The notes below the pieces were generated by a model. That model ran no database searches and had not been told where the DNA came from. It saw only the letters and a list, made by a program, of their open reading frames with translations. DNA of 64,000 bases from Asterias amurensis (Eukaryota; Echinodermata; Asteroidea; Forcipulatida; Asteriidae). The position numbers were made by a program, and so were the translations under genes. Numbering within the stretch: the first letter of the stretch is position 1; every line of letters begins with the position of its first letter. The stretch is from positions 21,576,501 through 21,640,500 of the forward strand of contig NC_092650.1 in NCBI RefSeq assembly GCF_032118995.1, written 5' to 3'. Of this stretch, positions 45,901-54,495 are shown one piece after another.

Positions 45901-48366
45901 GTGTTTACATGGAAATATCATAGCATATTTTTTACATTTTTTGCAACCTTCTTGTCACTATCGGTGGTTCAAAATGTGGGTACTACTAGCACACGAGGGT
46001 GGTTGGTATTCAATTGTGTTTTTCGATTTGGTGGGCGAAAGTGTCCGCAAATTTTATCAGGTCTCAAAAAAGTTGTTTTTTCTTTATTATATCCATACGA
46101 CATACGACACCTAAGTTGAGTGAAGAACCAAGTGCGCACGCGCAAACTCACAAACGCGCCAGGGGTGGATTTCACAAAGGTAGTCCTAACTTAGGACTAG
46201 TCCTAGGCAATGCTAAGAGATAGGACCAGTCCTAAGTTAGGATGAGTTACTGGTCCTAACTTAGGACCAGTCCTATCTCTTAGCATTGCCTATAGGACTA
46301 GTCCTAAGTCAGGACTACCTTTGTGAAATCCACCCCTGGTCGCCCATTGTTTGTATAAGGTATATGGGTGATTACGAGGTGTCGTTAAACGACCGCGGTA
46401 CCACAGGTTCGACTTTTGAAGTCCCTTCGTTCGAGTTCCTTCTCTTCCTTCCTCCATGATAGCACTGACCTATAGCTTTAGTGTTTCTGATCGGCAGAGT
46501 GGGAGTTCGAGTCCCGATTGTGACACTTGTGTCCGCAAGACAACTTATAACCTTTGCACCGTCCGGGTGGGACCGTAAAAGCCGTATGCGAAGACAGTCC
46601 CGTGCCATAGTGCTTTTGTTGTTGTATACAAGTCTCTATCGACACGTCACACGGCCTAAAGGTCACTTCATGGCGTTGGCTACAAATAAAGTATTTTTCC
46701 AGTGTCCGTTGCCATCCACTCCTGGGGCTGAAACACGGGTTTAGGCTTGGGTCTTCCATCAGATCACATGGCTGCTACAGGCTGCTACAGCAGGAAGCAT
46801 TTACCTCCCCAACTTTTACGAAGCAATCATGTCTTGTATGACCGGGCCTCGAACCCACACTCTGCTGATCAGAAACGCCAGAGCTTGAATCCAGTGCTCT
46901 CAACCGCTGGGCCAATGGTGTTATTACACAATCAGTCAGTGCCACGTAGTGACGTAGTTTTCGAGAAAGAAGTAATTTTTCCTCGAATTTGATTTCGAGA
47001 CGTCAGAATTAGATTTTAGAGTCTCGAAATTATGGTGGCCCCGAAGGGACATCGCATAACGCAAACGTGTGCGCACACGTATGCAATGTCGCGAAACAAA
47101 TCGCGAATATATGCGCACACGTATACAATATCGTGAAACAATTCGCGAATATGTGCGCACACGTATGCAATGTCGTGAAACAATTCGCGAATATGTGCGC
47201 ACACGTATGCAATGTCGTGAAACAAATCGCGAATATGTGCGCACACGTATGCAATCTCGTGAACCAAATCGTGAATATGTGCGCACACGTATGCAATTTC
47301 GTGAACCAAATCGTGAATATGTGCGCACACGAGTGCGATTTGTTTTGCAATGTCGTGAATTTTATTGCATACCATGTTGCATACCATTAGGATGATGTCA
47401 TAGTTGTGGATAATTTGTTACCGATCTAGGGAGTACTGTGGCGCTACAGCAGGCTCCCTCTGTAAAGCATGTGTATACCCAGGAACTTGGCACCAGGCCA
47501 AGGACGACCACACGCCTCGCTTGCCTCACAACAAAGACTACTGCTGCAATGACTACCGCTTATCTCACTGTTGGAAAGAAACCCCCCAGATCATTAGACA
47601 TTTTATTCAAAGGTATGCAACATGGTATGCAATAAAATTCACGACATCGCAAATAATATTCGCAGACGTGTGCGCACATATTCGCGAATTGTTTCACGAC
47701 ATTGCATACATGTGCGCACATATTCGCGAATTGTTTCACGACATTGCATACGTGTGCGCACATATTTGCGAATTGTTTCACGACATTGCATACGTGTGCG
47801 CACATATTCGCGAATTGTTTCACGACATTGCATTCGTGTGCGCACATATTTGCGAATTGTTTCACGACATTGCATACGTATGCGCACACGTTTGCGATAT
47901 GCGATGTCCCTTCAGGGCCACCATACGAAATAAAGCATCTGAAAGCACACAACTTCGTGTGAAATGGGTTTTTTTATATCGCAACTTCGACGACCAATTG
48001 AGCTCAAATTTTCACAGGTTTGTTATTTTACGCATAAGTTGAGATAAACCAAGTGAGAAGACTGGTCTTGGACAAATTTATCAATAGTGTCCAGTGTCTA
48101 TGAGTATTAAGGAAGGGCGATATACATGCGGTCTGTCCTTTATCCGACCCATCGCACATCGTTTTGTTGCCTTGTACACACGTACCCCTGGGTCTGGGCC
48201 TATATACATGCATCTACTTACCGTGATCTGCAACAATTTCAAGCATACTTTGAACGAAATTCATGTCCTTTTCGTAGATCGTCTTCATTGATTCCTTAGC
48301 CGCGGCAAATTGACGAATACGTATGGCAGAGTCGCTCTCTTCAGAAGTTCCTTCGACGGTTTCCAT
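33962..48366 (-). CDS. Mitofusin/Fzo-like membrane GTPase, copy 2 (apparently complete)
   Basis: Exons, 5' to 3' on the minus strand: 48222-48366, 45211-45304, 43154-43322, 42716-42834, 42189-42297, 41783-41890, 40739-40874, 40264-40328, 39740?-39844, 38820-38913?, 37370-37468, 36718-36817, 36206-36414, 34931-35166, 34414-34548, 33962-34115. Splice phases agree throughout except at the 39740/38913 pair, whose exact edges are uncertain. The product is about 690 residues; mitofusins are about 740. Motifs: GMTSSGKS (residues 79-86), GETT, DCPG (175-178), then TWWD where mitofusins have Nx[12 protein letters not shown]...[11 protein letters not shown] matches the mitofusin segment after G4, and [15 protein letters not shown] and AIETKFKSHY match the first heptad region. 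Next come the Ala/Gly-rich membrane segment and a C-terminal coil. Mitofusins are outer-mitochondrial-membrane GTPases that tether and fuse mitochondria. Divergence is high, so the role of this paralogue is inferred. Confidence 0.8.
34590..34662. repeat. (TTTC)n-rich microsatellite, unit 2
   Basis: Counterpart of 12355-12420. Confidence 0.85.
34931..35166 (-). other. Membrane-segment exon of copy 2
   Basis: Same frame and phases as 12691-12926. The hydrophobic run [16 protein letters not shown]... is followed by a charged helix with [13 protein letters not shown]. The sequence just upstream of the acceptor differs from copy 1 by a short insertion (TCATGATAAACAG), with the AG preserved. Confidence 0.7.
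36960..37315. repeat. MITE family A copy (counterpart of 14700-15055)
   Basis: Nearly base-for-base identical to the unit 1 copy. Confidence 0.85.
37755..37930. repeat. Palindromic MITE family E (counterpart of 15495-15670)
   Basis: Identical by eye to the unit 1 copy. Confidence 0.7.
38525..38745. repeat. (CATTGT)n array, unit 2
   Basis: Same length and interruptions as 16265-16485, implying very recent common origin of this part of the two units. Confidence 0.9.
39440..39710. repeat. Tandem repeat of ~23-bp unit, unit 2
   Basis: Counterpart of 17180-17450, same length, a few substitutions. Confidence 0.85.
40739..40874 (-). other. Exon retained in copy 2 but deleted from copy 1
   Basis: Encodes [18 protein letters not shown] followed by [20 protein letters not shown], aligning with the mitofusin segment 'RRQHMERCLHFLVEELKVVN...NRIFFVSAKEVL' just after G4. 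It enters in phase 0 and leaves in phase 1 (AAAG|GTATTA), matching the two-base start of the next exon. The acceptor could be at 40875 or six bases further in (40869). A family A MITE begins only a few bases upstream, so the acceptor region is partly MITE-derived. Confidence 0.75.
40880..41215. repeat. MITE family A copy abutting an exon acceptor
   Basis: Begins with the inner family sequence 'ggtaattactcaaaaagtta', missing the outermost 20 bases, and has the marker in the form AAACAGCTCCCTCTGAAG. It has internal rearrangements near 41070-41130. Confidence 0.75.
41215..41508. repeat. MITE family A copy, opposite orientation
   Basis: Counterpart of 18842-19196 but missing its left end. The marker is on the minus strand (cttcagagggagccgtttct). 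Confidence 0.8.
43038..43091. repeat. Perfect 23-bp stem hairpin in intron
   Basis: 'tagtaaacttgcgggtac' and 'gtacccgcaagtttacta' are parts of two exact inverted arms around an 8-base loop (aaccacga). Counterpart of the imperfect hairpin at 22520-22600. Confidence 0.85.
43154..43322 (-). other. P-loop exon of copy 2
   Basis: [20 protein letters not shown] then [20 protein letters not shown]. It differs from copy 1 at roughly a dozen residues, concentrated after G2, although neighbouring parts of the genes are almost identical. Confidence 0.75.
43360..43560. repeat. Palindromic MITE family F, half copy
   Basis: 'acacgctgccttggatcttg', 'ggttggaaagatgttttaaa' and 'taacacggtcgccaattt' match the left half of the full element at 54118-54495. 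Confidence 0.75.
43608..45180. mobile_element. Foldback element, ~1.57 kb, in copy 2 intron
   Basis: Ends GGTCATTCCATGTCAGAC and its complement. Arms of several hundred bases are imperfect inverted copies: 'gagcaatgaatgcacacaca' near the left end and its complement near the right, and 'aacaactgggctcttcaaaa' near 44050 with the complement near 44645. The right arm contains an extra ~165-bp tandem duplication (about 44645-44960). Copy 1 lacks it in the matching intron. No transposase. Confidence 0.75.
45405..45434 (+). repeat. tRNA-derived SINE, 5' end (split by insertions)
   Basis: A-box half 'cgtggctgagcggttaa', continuous with the unit 1 SINE; the rest resumes at 46460. Confidence 0.75.
45435..45640. 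mobile_element. Palindromic element with ~41-bp perfect terminal inverted repeats
   Basis: Left end TAGGGACTTTTCGTTTTCG and right end its exact complement; the match continues inward through 'acgacggatggttctgcgac'. Total about 206 bp, non-coding centre. It lies between the SINE A-box half and the left target duplication of the next element. Its own target duplication is not clean. Confidence 0.8.
45648..46459. mobile_element. 812-bp inverted-repeat element inserted in a SINE tRNA head, 6-bp TSD
   Basis: Flanked by TAGCAC (45642-45647 and 46460-46465); the empty site, with a single TAGCAC, is at 24188-24193 in unit 1. Ends are inverted (CATGGAGGAAGGAAGAGAAG on the left and its complement before the right TSD), continuing through 'ctcgaacga'. 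The interior has no recognisable transposase and itself contains the family B palindrome at 46162-46337. A 6-bp duplication and a tRNA-like target recall Dada transposons, but this is speculative. Confidence 0.65.
46162..46337. repeat. Palindromic MITE family B, full copy
   Basis: 176 bp, perfect ends GGGGTGGATTTCACAAAG and complement. Long inner arms: 'gtcctaacttaggactagtc' pairs with 'gactagtcctaagtcaggac', and 'atgctaagagataggac' with its complement. Confidence 0.9.
46460..46700 (+). repeat. tRNA-derived SINE, remainder of split copy
   Basis: Resumes with 'tagcactgacc', B-box GAGTTCGAGTCCCG and the body 'cacttgtgtccgcaagacaa'. Same element as 24165-24440. Confidence 0.75.
46740..46925 (-). 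repeat. tRNA-derived SINE, minus strand
   Basis: Counterpart of 24460-24655; A-box TTGGCCCAGCGGTTGAGAGC and B-box GGGTTCGAGGCCCGG on the minus strand. Confidence 0.7.
46940..48105. repeat. MITE family A remnant interrupted by a foldback element
   Basis: Left part 46940-47030 and right part 47926-48105 are continuous in unit 1 (24660-24955). Confidence 0.8.
47031..47925. mobile_element. Foldback element with 42-bp tandem repeats in both arms, 6-bp TSD
   Basis: Target duplication CGAAAT at 47025-47030 and 47926-47931; unit 1 has the single uninterrupted site. Terminal inverted repeats TATGGTGGCCC... match over 27 bp with one mismatch. Each arm consists mainly of tandem 42-bp units containing 'gaatatgtgcgcacacgtat' and 'gcaatgtcgtgaaacaattc' (about six on the left, five to six on the right, in inverted orientation). 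Inner ends 'gaattttattgcataccat' and complement enclose a ~200-bp loop (about 47395-47600). No transposase. Confidence 0.9.
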
Positions 48367-49169
48367 CTTGATGCTTTCAAGTGGGAAATGTTTACACTTT
48401 AGGTTGGAAATAACAACATACAATAGCGGGCAACTTATCAAAATAAGTAAAATTGTACTGTAGTACGTTACTATTTACGTTCACTAGAGAGCAAGGTTCA
48501 CCGGTTTCCGTTGTGCACGGGTAAATAACCTACTGACGCCTAGACTTGATTCAAGTCCCACATCGCCAGAAAACTATTGTTTGTTGATGCTCTAAATTCC
48601 CCAGAACCTCAGTGTTCCGCACCATTCTCGGGACCACGTTATTTTTGACGGCGAGCGCGCACTAAACGGGTTGTTGGCTATGTTTGCGCGATATGCTAAC
48701 GCGGGACCTCTCACACGAGCCAATGGAACTTGAATCAAGTCTAACTTAAGCCTATAATGGGAGCTGCAGGGGAAAACCTAAATTTAGTTCCACAGTCTAC
48801 ATGTTTATGTTTTTCGTAATGCCAGAAAGAATGTTTCAGAAAGAGGAACTCTGTGCATTTAAAACTCACTGTTATTCCCACCTATCAAATCATAATAACA
48901 TACATAGGTAAAGCAATCAGTCAGTATTCAATCAGTATACCCAAATCACCACGTCGAATTGGCAGTTGGAAGTGAACCCCCCCCCCCCCCACACACACAC
49001 ACAATAAATTAAATTTTATACCATTTACTAGGGGAATTGCTTGCTAAACCGTAACCAACATTTGTTTTATGTGTGGCCACATTCGGGGACTCATTGCGTA
49101 AGGTGTGTTTTCCCCGCATTGTGAAACTTGGTTTTCCCCCAGCTAACACAATCGTCTGTGAATGTTCAC

Positions 49170-50204
49170 ATCATGGATTGTAGTAGACCCTACCTTCATG
49201 GGAAACCGTCACAACTGAATATCAATCAACACGCATAATGTCACGAATGTAAACTTATATAGGGCCGTTATAAAGGACATAATATAAGCAACAACAAATA
49301 CATGTAGTAATTAATACATGTAGTAGTCTATTTCCACACGCAGTGCGCAAGTAAGCGTAGATGTATCCGACAGGATATTTTGCTGACTAAACCAATGGAG
49401 ATGGAGATGGAGATGTAACGAATGTAAACTTATTTAGCGCCGTTATAAAGGCGCTGTTGTACAGAAACAACCAACTTTACAAGCAATGAAATTCAACATC
49501 ACGTAATATTTAGAAAATGTTACAGGTAACAAAAAAAAATCTTTATGCAGACGATTTTTTAAACTGTTTTTTCTTTCAAGAACATTCAACGAACCCAACT
49601 GTCATTCAAATGAATAAGCAACAATAATTGAACATTTTTCAGAAAAGAAACTTGCTTTGTACTCAGCTTTTCATTGTAGCTACGATGTGGGTATGGGTAT
49701 CGTGCAGTGAAAAATACTATGCTTTCATAATGTGGAGTGTCATTATTACTACCTGGACACGGACTTCTCTTGCCCAGTTTCTTTGATGACAGAATTCAAA
49801 CATCATGTAAAGAGCACACTTCCATGGTTAGAGGTAGACTAAAGAAGGCAAAGGCACGGGCCAAAGATGGGTTTAGATGGTGGAGGAGAGAGGTACCGTT
49901 TTGTTTAGATGGTGGAGGAGAGAGGTACTGTTTTGTTCCTGCATTGGGGGCATCCAATGGGTGGCAACACTTGCTATGTGATTATCTATCTACTCGGCAT
50001 ACGCTTTTCAAAGACCAACTCGCCCGATCCAAGGCAACGTGTTCCTTTAAGAAGCTTACCAAACAAGAAAACCTCAATGGACAACTATGGAAATACTAAA
50101 AATGGAAACTAATATTATGTATCCCCGGTGCAAATTTAACATCTATTATATATCGTTGCGGTACCGGCTGCCAAAACATAGGATTCGAACTGCCTCTAGC
50201 TACC
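49170..50204. other. Unit 2 segment with no gene
   Basis: Partly homologous to 28490-28750. It contains an exact short tandem duplication of 'ggtggaggagagaggtac' (49879-49926) and a half copy of family F ('gaccaactcgcccgatccaa' to 'acgtgttcctttaa', about 49990-50055). The 120-codon frame at 49737-50099 is not recognisable and crosses these repeats. Confidence 0.5.
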
Positions 50205-50370
50205 GGGCAATCTCTGTAGTCTAGTTGGTAAGACACTGCTTTAGATGTTGTAAAGGTCGTGGGTTCGAATCCCACCCGAGTAATCAATCTACCTGTGGTA
50301 TTTTTTCACAGGACTCGGGACTGAGTATTCAGTGCTCACTTAACACACATCGGTGTATGGGTAAAAAATG
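50205..50370 (+). repeat. tRNA-derived SINE
   Basis: A-box-like TAGTCTAGTTGGTAAGAC with a good D stem (GTC...GAC), then B-box GGGTTCGAATCCCACC with a 5-bp T stem. The anticodon arm does not fold and the acceptor pairs poorly. The body with 'actcgggactgagtattcag' and 'acacacatcggtgtatgggt' is SINE-like. Confidence 0.65.
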
Positions 50371-50594
50371 TTACACGTCGGCTACCAAACACCTAAAATA
50401 TCCCTCATTACACGGGTACACGACACCAATTGAGCACCGGTTTAAGGGAGACATAATCGTGCATGTTCTAACGGGAAAGTTATTTTTCTCGTTAAGCGGG
50501 TTTGTACCATACACAATCAGACATTCTCTACGGGTAAATCTGTGCACGTTATATTGGTCACACAGCGCCAAAATAACCCCCATTTAGCGGGTAC

Positions 50595-51005
50595 ACTGTG
50601 CAACTGATGCGCCACAGTCAGGGAGACAAATTTGTGCGCATCACAATGGAAAAGTTATATTAAAAGGCACAAGCTTTGTACTGTACAAGTGAGGACCTTT
50701 TCTATCTGGTGATATGTACACGTTGCATGGTCACGTATCGTCTGAAATATTAGGCATTACGCGGGTACAGTGAACGAGAAATGCACCACGTCTGGGAGAC
50801 AAATTTTGTGCACATCACAGTGGAAAAGTCATTTTCGCAATTAGCACACTTTGTAACGTCCATATGGGGAGCTTTTTTGGATACACGATGTCGGCGGTTT
50901 AGTGCACATCCTAATGGAAAAGTTATTTTTCTCAGTCTGTGGCTTTGTACCATAAATATAGCGACCTTTTTCTATAGGTAAAATTGTGCACACGTTGTAA
51001 TTGTG
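50595..51005. repeat. Members of the ~180-bp repeat family
   Basis: Two diverged units with 'tgtgcgcatcacaatggaaa' and 'tgtgcacatcacagtggaaa'; the second is the counterpart of 28880-29095. Confidence 0.65.
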
Positions 51006-51534
51006 ACATAACTTTCATTCTACACTGAACAAAACAATCTAGAAATTGTCGAGAATAATACAACTTTCACAGAATTTTTTTTTTTTTTATGACGTAAAGA
51101 CAGTTTCTCTTATTTTTAAATTTGTATCCGGTATTGCCAATGTAATTCATTGCCTTTTAATTTTAAAGATGCTACATCAGATTTGTGGCCCCAAACATTA
51201 AAAAATATAACGCAAAAGGTTTAACTTTTACTTTTAATGGTCAGGAACCATGACAAAAATTTAAAACGTTTCTTAAAAAACACATAAGAATTGGTCACGT
51301 GATGTATTGTTTTTATCCCGACAAAAACTTGTTTTGAGCACTTTATTTCACTGCTACTAATAATTGGCGGACTTTTTCAAGCAATGGCTCAAATGAAAAG
51401 CTTGTAACTTTCTCGACTCCCATCAAAATACCTATTGAATTTTAAATTAAAAATTTTGGGTCAAATCCGCAAAAAATCTGACAATAGCATCTAATATTTG
51501 CATTTTTATAAAGTTGTTGTTAATTTATTACTGT

Positions 51535-51760
51535 AAGTTTTCTAGAAAGAAGTAGTTTTCCACGAATTTGATTTCGAGACCTCAGATTTAGAAAATCACG
51601 AGTGACAATTGTTTTTTTTCTATCATTGTTGTTATTTCGCAACTCCGAATCAAGCTCAAATTTTCACAGGTTTGTTAATTAATTGCATTAAGTCCTCATT
51701 TAAATGGTTCAAAGTGTGCGAGTCGACTGACTACATCACCAATAGTGTCCACTGTCCAGT
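51535..51760. repeat. MITE family A fragment at end of unit 2
   Basis: Counterpart of 29590-29845; homology to unit 1 ends in 'ccaatagtgtccactgtc' just before a long C-run (51771-51791). Confidence 0.8.
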
Positions 51761-51862
51761 CTCTTTTACACCCCCCCCCCCCCCCCCCCCCTCTCTCAAC
51801 GTGGTTGGTGGTGTTTGTTGTGTCAGTCGACTCGCACACTTTAAACCGTTTAAATGAGGACT
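51693..51862. repeat. Inverted repeat around a poly-C run
   Basis: 'gtgcgagtcgactgac' at about 51716 and its complement 'gtcagtcgactcgcac' at about 51822 flank the C-run, with matching sequence extending about 25 bp outward. Confidence 0.75.
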
Positions 51863-51879
51863 TTTTCTACAGGTGTGTT

Positions 51880-53300
51880 TGTACATGTTGCATGGTCACA
51901 CATTGCCTCAAATAACCGTCATTATGCGGGTACACTGTGCGACTAAACGCACAGCAGGTAGATGACAAATCTGTGCACATCACAATGGAAAAGTTATATC
52001 CGCAAAATACACACGTTGTACCGTACAAGTGTGGACCTTTTTAAACAGGTAATGTTGTGCATGTTGTATGGTCAGTCAACGCCTAAAATAACCCTCGTTG
52101 TGCCGGTACAATATACTGCAGTTTAACAACAGTGTGCGGAGACAACTTTGTGCACATCATAACGGAAAAGCCAAATTCTCAACATACACACGTTGTACCG
52201 TACAAGTGTGGACCTTTTTAAACAGGTAATTTTGTACACGTTGTATGGTATCTCAGCGCCTAAAATAAAACCCAAAACCCGGTACACGGTACACGATACT
52301 GTAGTTTTTACAACAGTGTGCGGAGACAAGTTTGTGCACATCATAACGGAAAAGCCAAATTCTCAACATACACACTTTGTACCGTATAAATGAGGACCTT
52401 TTCAATGGGTAATTTTGTGCATGTTGTATGGTCACTCAGCGCCTAAAATAACCCTCGTTCTGCCAGTACACGATACTGTAGTTTTACTACAGTGTGCGGC
52501 GACAAGTTTGTGCACATCATAACGGGAAAGCCAAATTCTCAACATACACAGTTTGAACCGTGCAAGTGTGGACCTTTTCTATGGGGTGATGTGTGCACGT
52601 TGCATGGTCACTCCTCGTCTAAAATATCCATCATTGTACGGGTACACGACAATGCATTGCTGCAACCTGCTAGCTACTATTTTATACATTTTGTGCACAT
52701 CAAAATGGAAAAGTTATTTTCTCAACATTTACACTTTGAACCGTACAAGTGAGGACCTTTTTAACAGGTAATTTTGTGCACGTTGTTTGGTCACTCAGCG
52801 CCTAAAATATCCCGCATTGTACGGGTACACGACACTGTAGTTACTGAAAGGGGGGGACACATTTTGTGCACATCATAACGGAACAGTTATTTTCTCAACA
52901 TTTACACTTTGAACCGTACAAATGTTGACCTTTTCAATGGGTAATTTTGTGCATGTTGTATGGTCACTCAGAGCCTAAAATAACTTTCGTTGTGCCGGTA
53001 CACGATACTGTAGTTTTACAACAGTGTGCGGAGACAAGTTTGTGCACATCGTAACTGAAAAGCCAAATTCTCAACATACACAATTTGAACCGTACATGTG
53101 AGGACCTTTTAAACAGGTAATTTTGTGCACGTTGTACGGTCACTCAGCGCCTAAAATAAAACTCATTGTACGGGTACAAGACACTGCAGCGCTACTACTA
53201 CTACTCTATAGGGGGAGACCGTTTGTGCACATCATAACGAAAAGCCAACTTCTCAACATTCACACCTTGTACCATACAAAGAACTATTGGAAAGGAATTG
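51880..53300. repeat. Tandem array of ~180-bp units, about eight copies
   Basis: Each unit has 'tttgtgcacatcataacgga', 'aaattctcaacatacaca', 'gtaccgtacaagtgtggacc' and 'ggtcactcagcgcctaaaat'. Starts at about 51970, 52150, 52330, 52510, 52690, 52870, 53040 and 53222. Divergence between units is moderate. Outlying members at 50595-51005 and 28880-29095. Non-coding by eye. Confidence 0.85.
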
Positions 53301-54117
53301 GGACTAAAGTGCCAACCAAAATTACAGAGTTTTTTTAGGATAGGGTTGGGTTCAAAATAAATAACTTATTTTTAATTTGTTTCTAAGTTTTAGTTCATCT
53401 GGACAAAACATAATCTTAATTTTTTTCATTGGTAAATTATCAAACACAATTTTCAAATCTGAATTGACTCGGTGTGAGTTAATTTAAGTCCCCCCCCCCC
53501 ATGCATGCGGTTCAAAACGTATAATTTTCATTATGCGCATGAAGATAATGTCGTCATTCCCCCATTTTCTTTTTTTACCAGTATTGCCATATTAAATTTA
53601 ACATGTACTGTAATTTGCATTTTTTACCCTTCAAAATACTTTTGAAATTGCTGTCTGAAACATTACCTGTACTAGAAAGTCAGTTTCCCTTGTGTGACAC
53701 TGGACACTATTCGTACATGTGTAATTGTCAAAGACCAGTCTTCTCACTTTTTAGTGTATCTATCATAACAGTTCTGTGAAAATTTGAACTCACTTTGTTG
53801 TCGAAGTTGTGAGATAATAATGGAAGACACCCAGTTTTGTAAATCATCAGGTTTCTTTGTAACATATTGGTGTCGGATCATAGAGCAGTTACCAAAAACA
53901 AAATGAGAAAGTTTTTTGTAGCGACATCATGCAGCCAGGGCAGATCCGAGAAAATCTGCTCCATGAGAACGTCTGACCCCAGTGGGCAACGATAAAGGTG
54001 GTCAATTAATATTCAAAGAAACTGGAGTTTACCCTATGTTTTACTGCTCAAGTCCACTTCTGCAAAATTGTACTGTTAGGGGCCACCTAACACACTAAAT
54101 GTTGCGCATTGAACATT
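53301..54117. other. Intergenic stretch, no gene
   Basis: AT-rich. It contains a partial family A MITE at about 53690-53830 ('tgtcaaagaccagtcttctc'). Nothing else recognised. Confidence 0.5.
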
Positions 54118-54495
54118 AAAGGAACACGTTGCCTTGGATCGGACGAGTTGGTCTATAAAAAAGCGTTTTTAACCGTTTGTTATAAAAAGCATATGGTTGG
54201 AAAGATGTTTTAAAAGTAGAATACAATGATCCACACAAGTTTGCCTCGTAATTGCGTGGTTTTCCTTTTACTGTGCGAACTAACACGGTCGGCCATTTAT
54301 GGGAGTCAAAAATTTGACTCCCATAAATGGCCGACTGTGTTAGTCGACGAGGTAAAAGGAAAACCGTACAATTTTGAGGCATGTTTGTGTGGATCATTGT
54401 ATTCTACTTTTACAGCATCTTTCTACCTATATACATTTTATAACAAACGCTTTTCAAAGACCAACTCGACCGATCCAAGGCAACGTGTTCCTTTA
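54118..54495. repeat. Palindromic MITE family F, full-length (~378 bp)
   Basis: Nearly perfect hairpin: ends TTAAAGGAACACGTTGCCTT and complement, centre 'gactcccataaatggccgac' facing its complement. Arms match through 'ggttggaaagatgttttaaa'. The duplicated frames over it (93 and 113 codons) read the two arms of the same palindrome. Confidence 0.9.

Larger units (their letters stand above)
29861..51770. repeat. Tandem segmental duplication, unit 2 (~21.9 kb)
   Basis: Collinear with 9282-29860. Unit-2-specific insertions include 30848-32661, 43608-45180, 45435-46459, 47031-47925 and about 950 bp at 49760-50720. It holds mitofusin-like copy 2, which retains all exons. Confidence 0.9.

Noticed and set aside
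47060..47900. CRISPR-like array of regularly spaced repeats
   Set aside because: The units are contiguous 42-bp tandem repeats without unique spacers, arranged as inverted arms with a TSD, in a eukaryotic genome.
49737..50099. 120-codon gene
   Set aside because: It spans an internal tandem duplication and a half MITE; no family resemblance.
50210..50285. tRNA gene
   Set aside because: A and B boxes and the D and T stems are good, but the anticodon stem does not pair and the acceptor pairs at only about four positions. A SINE-type body follows.
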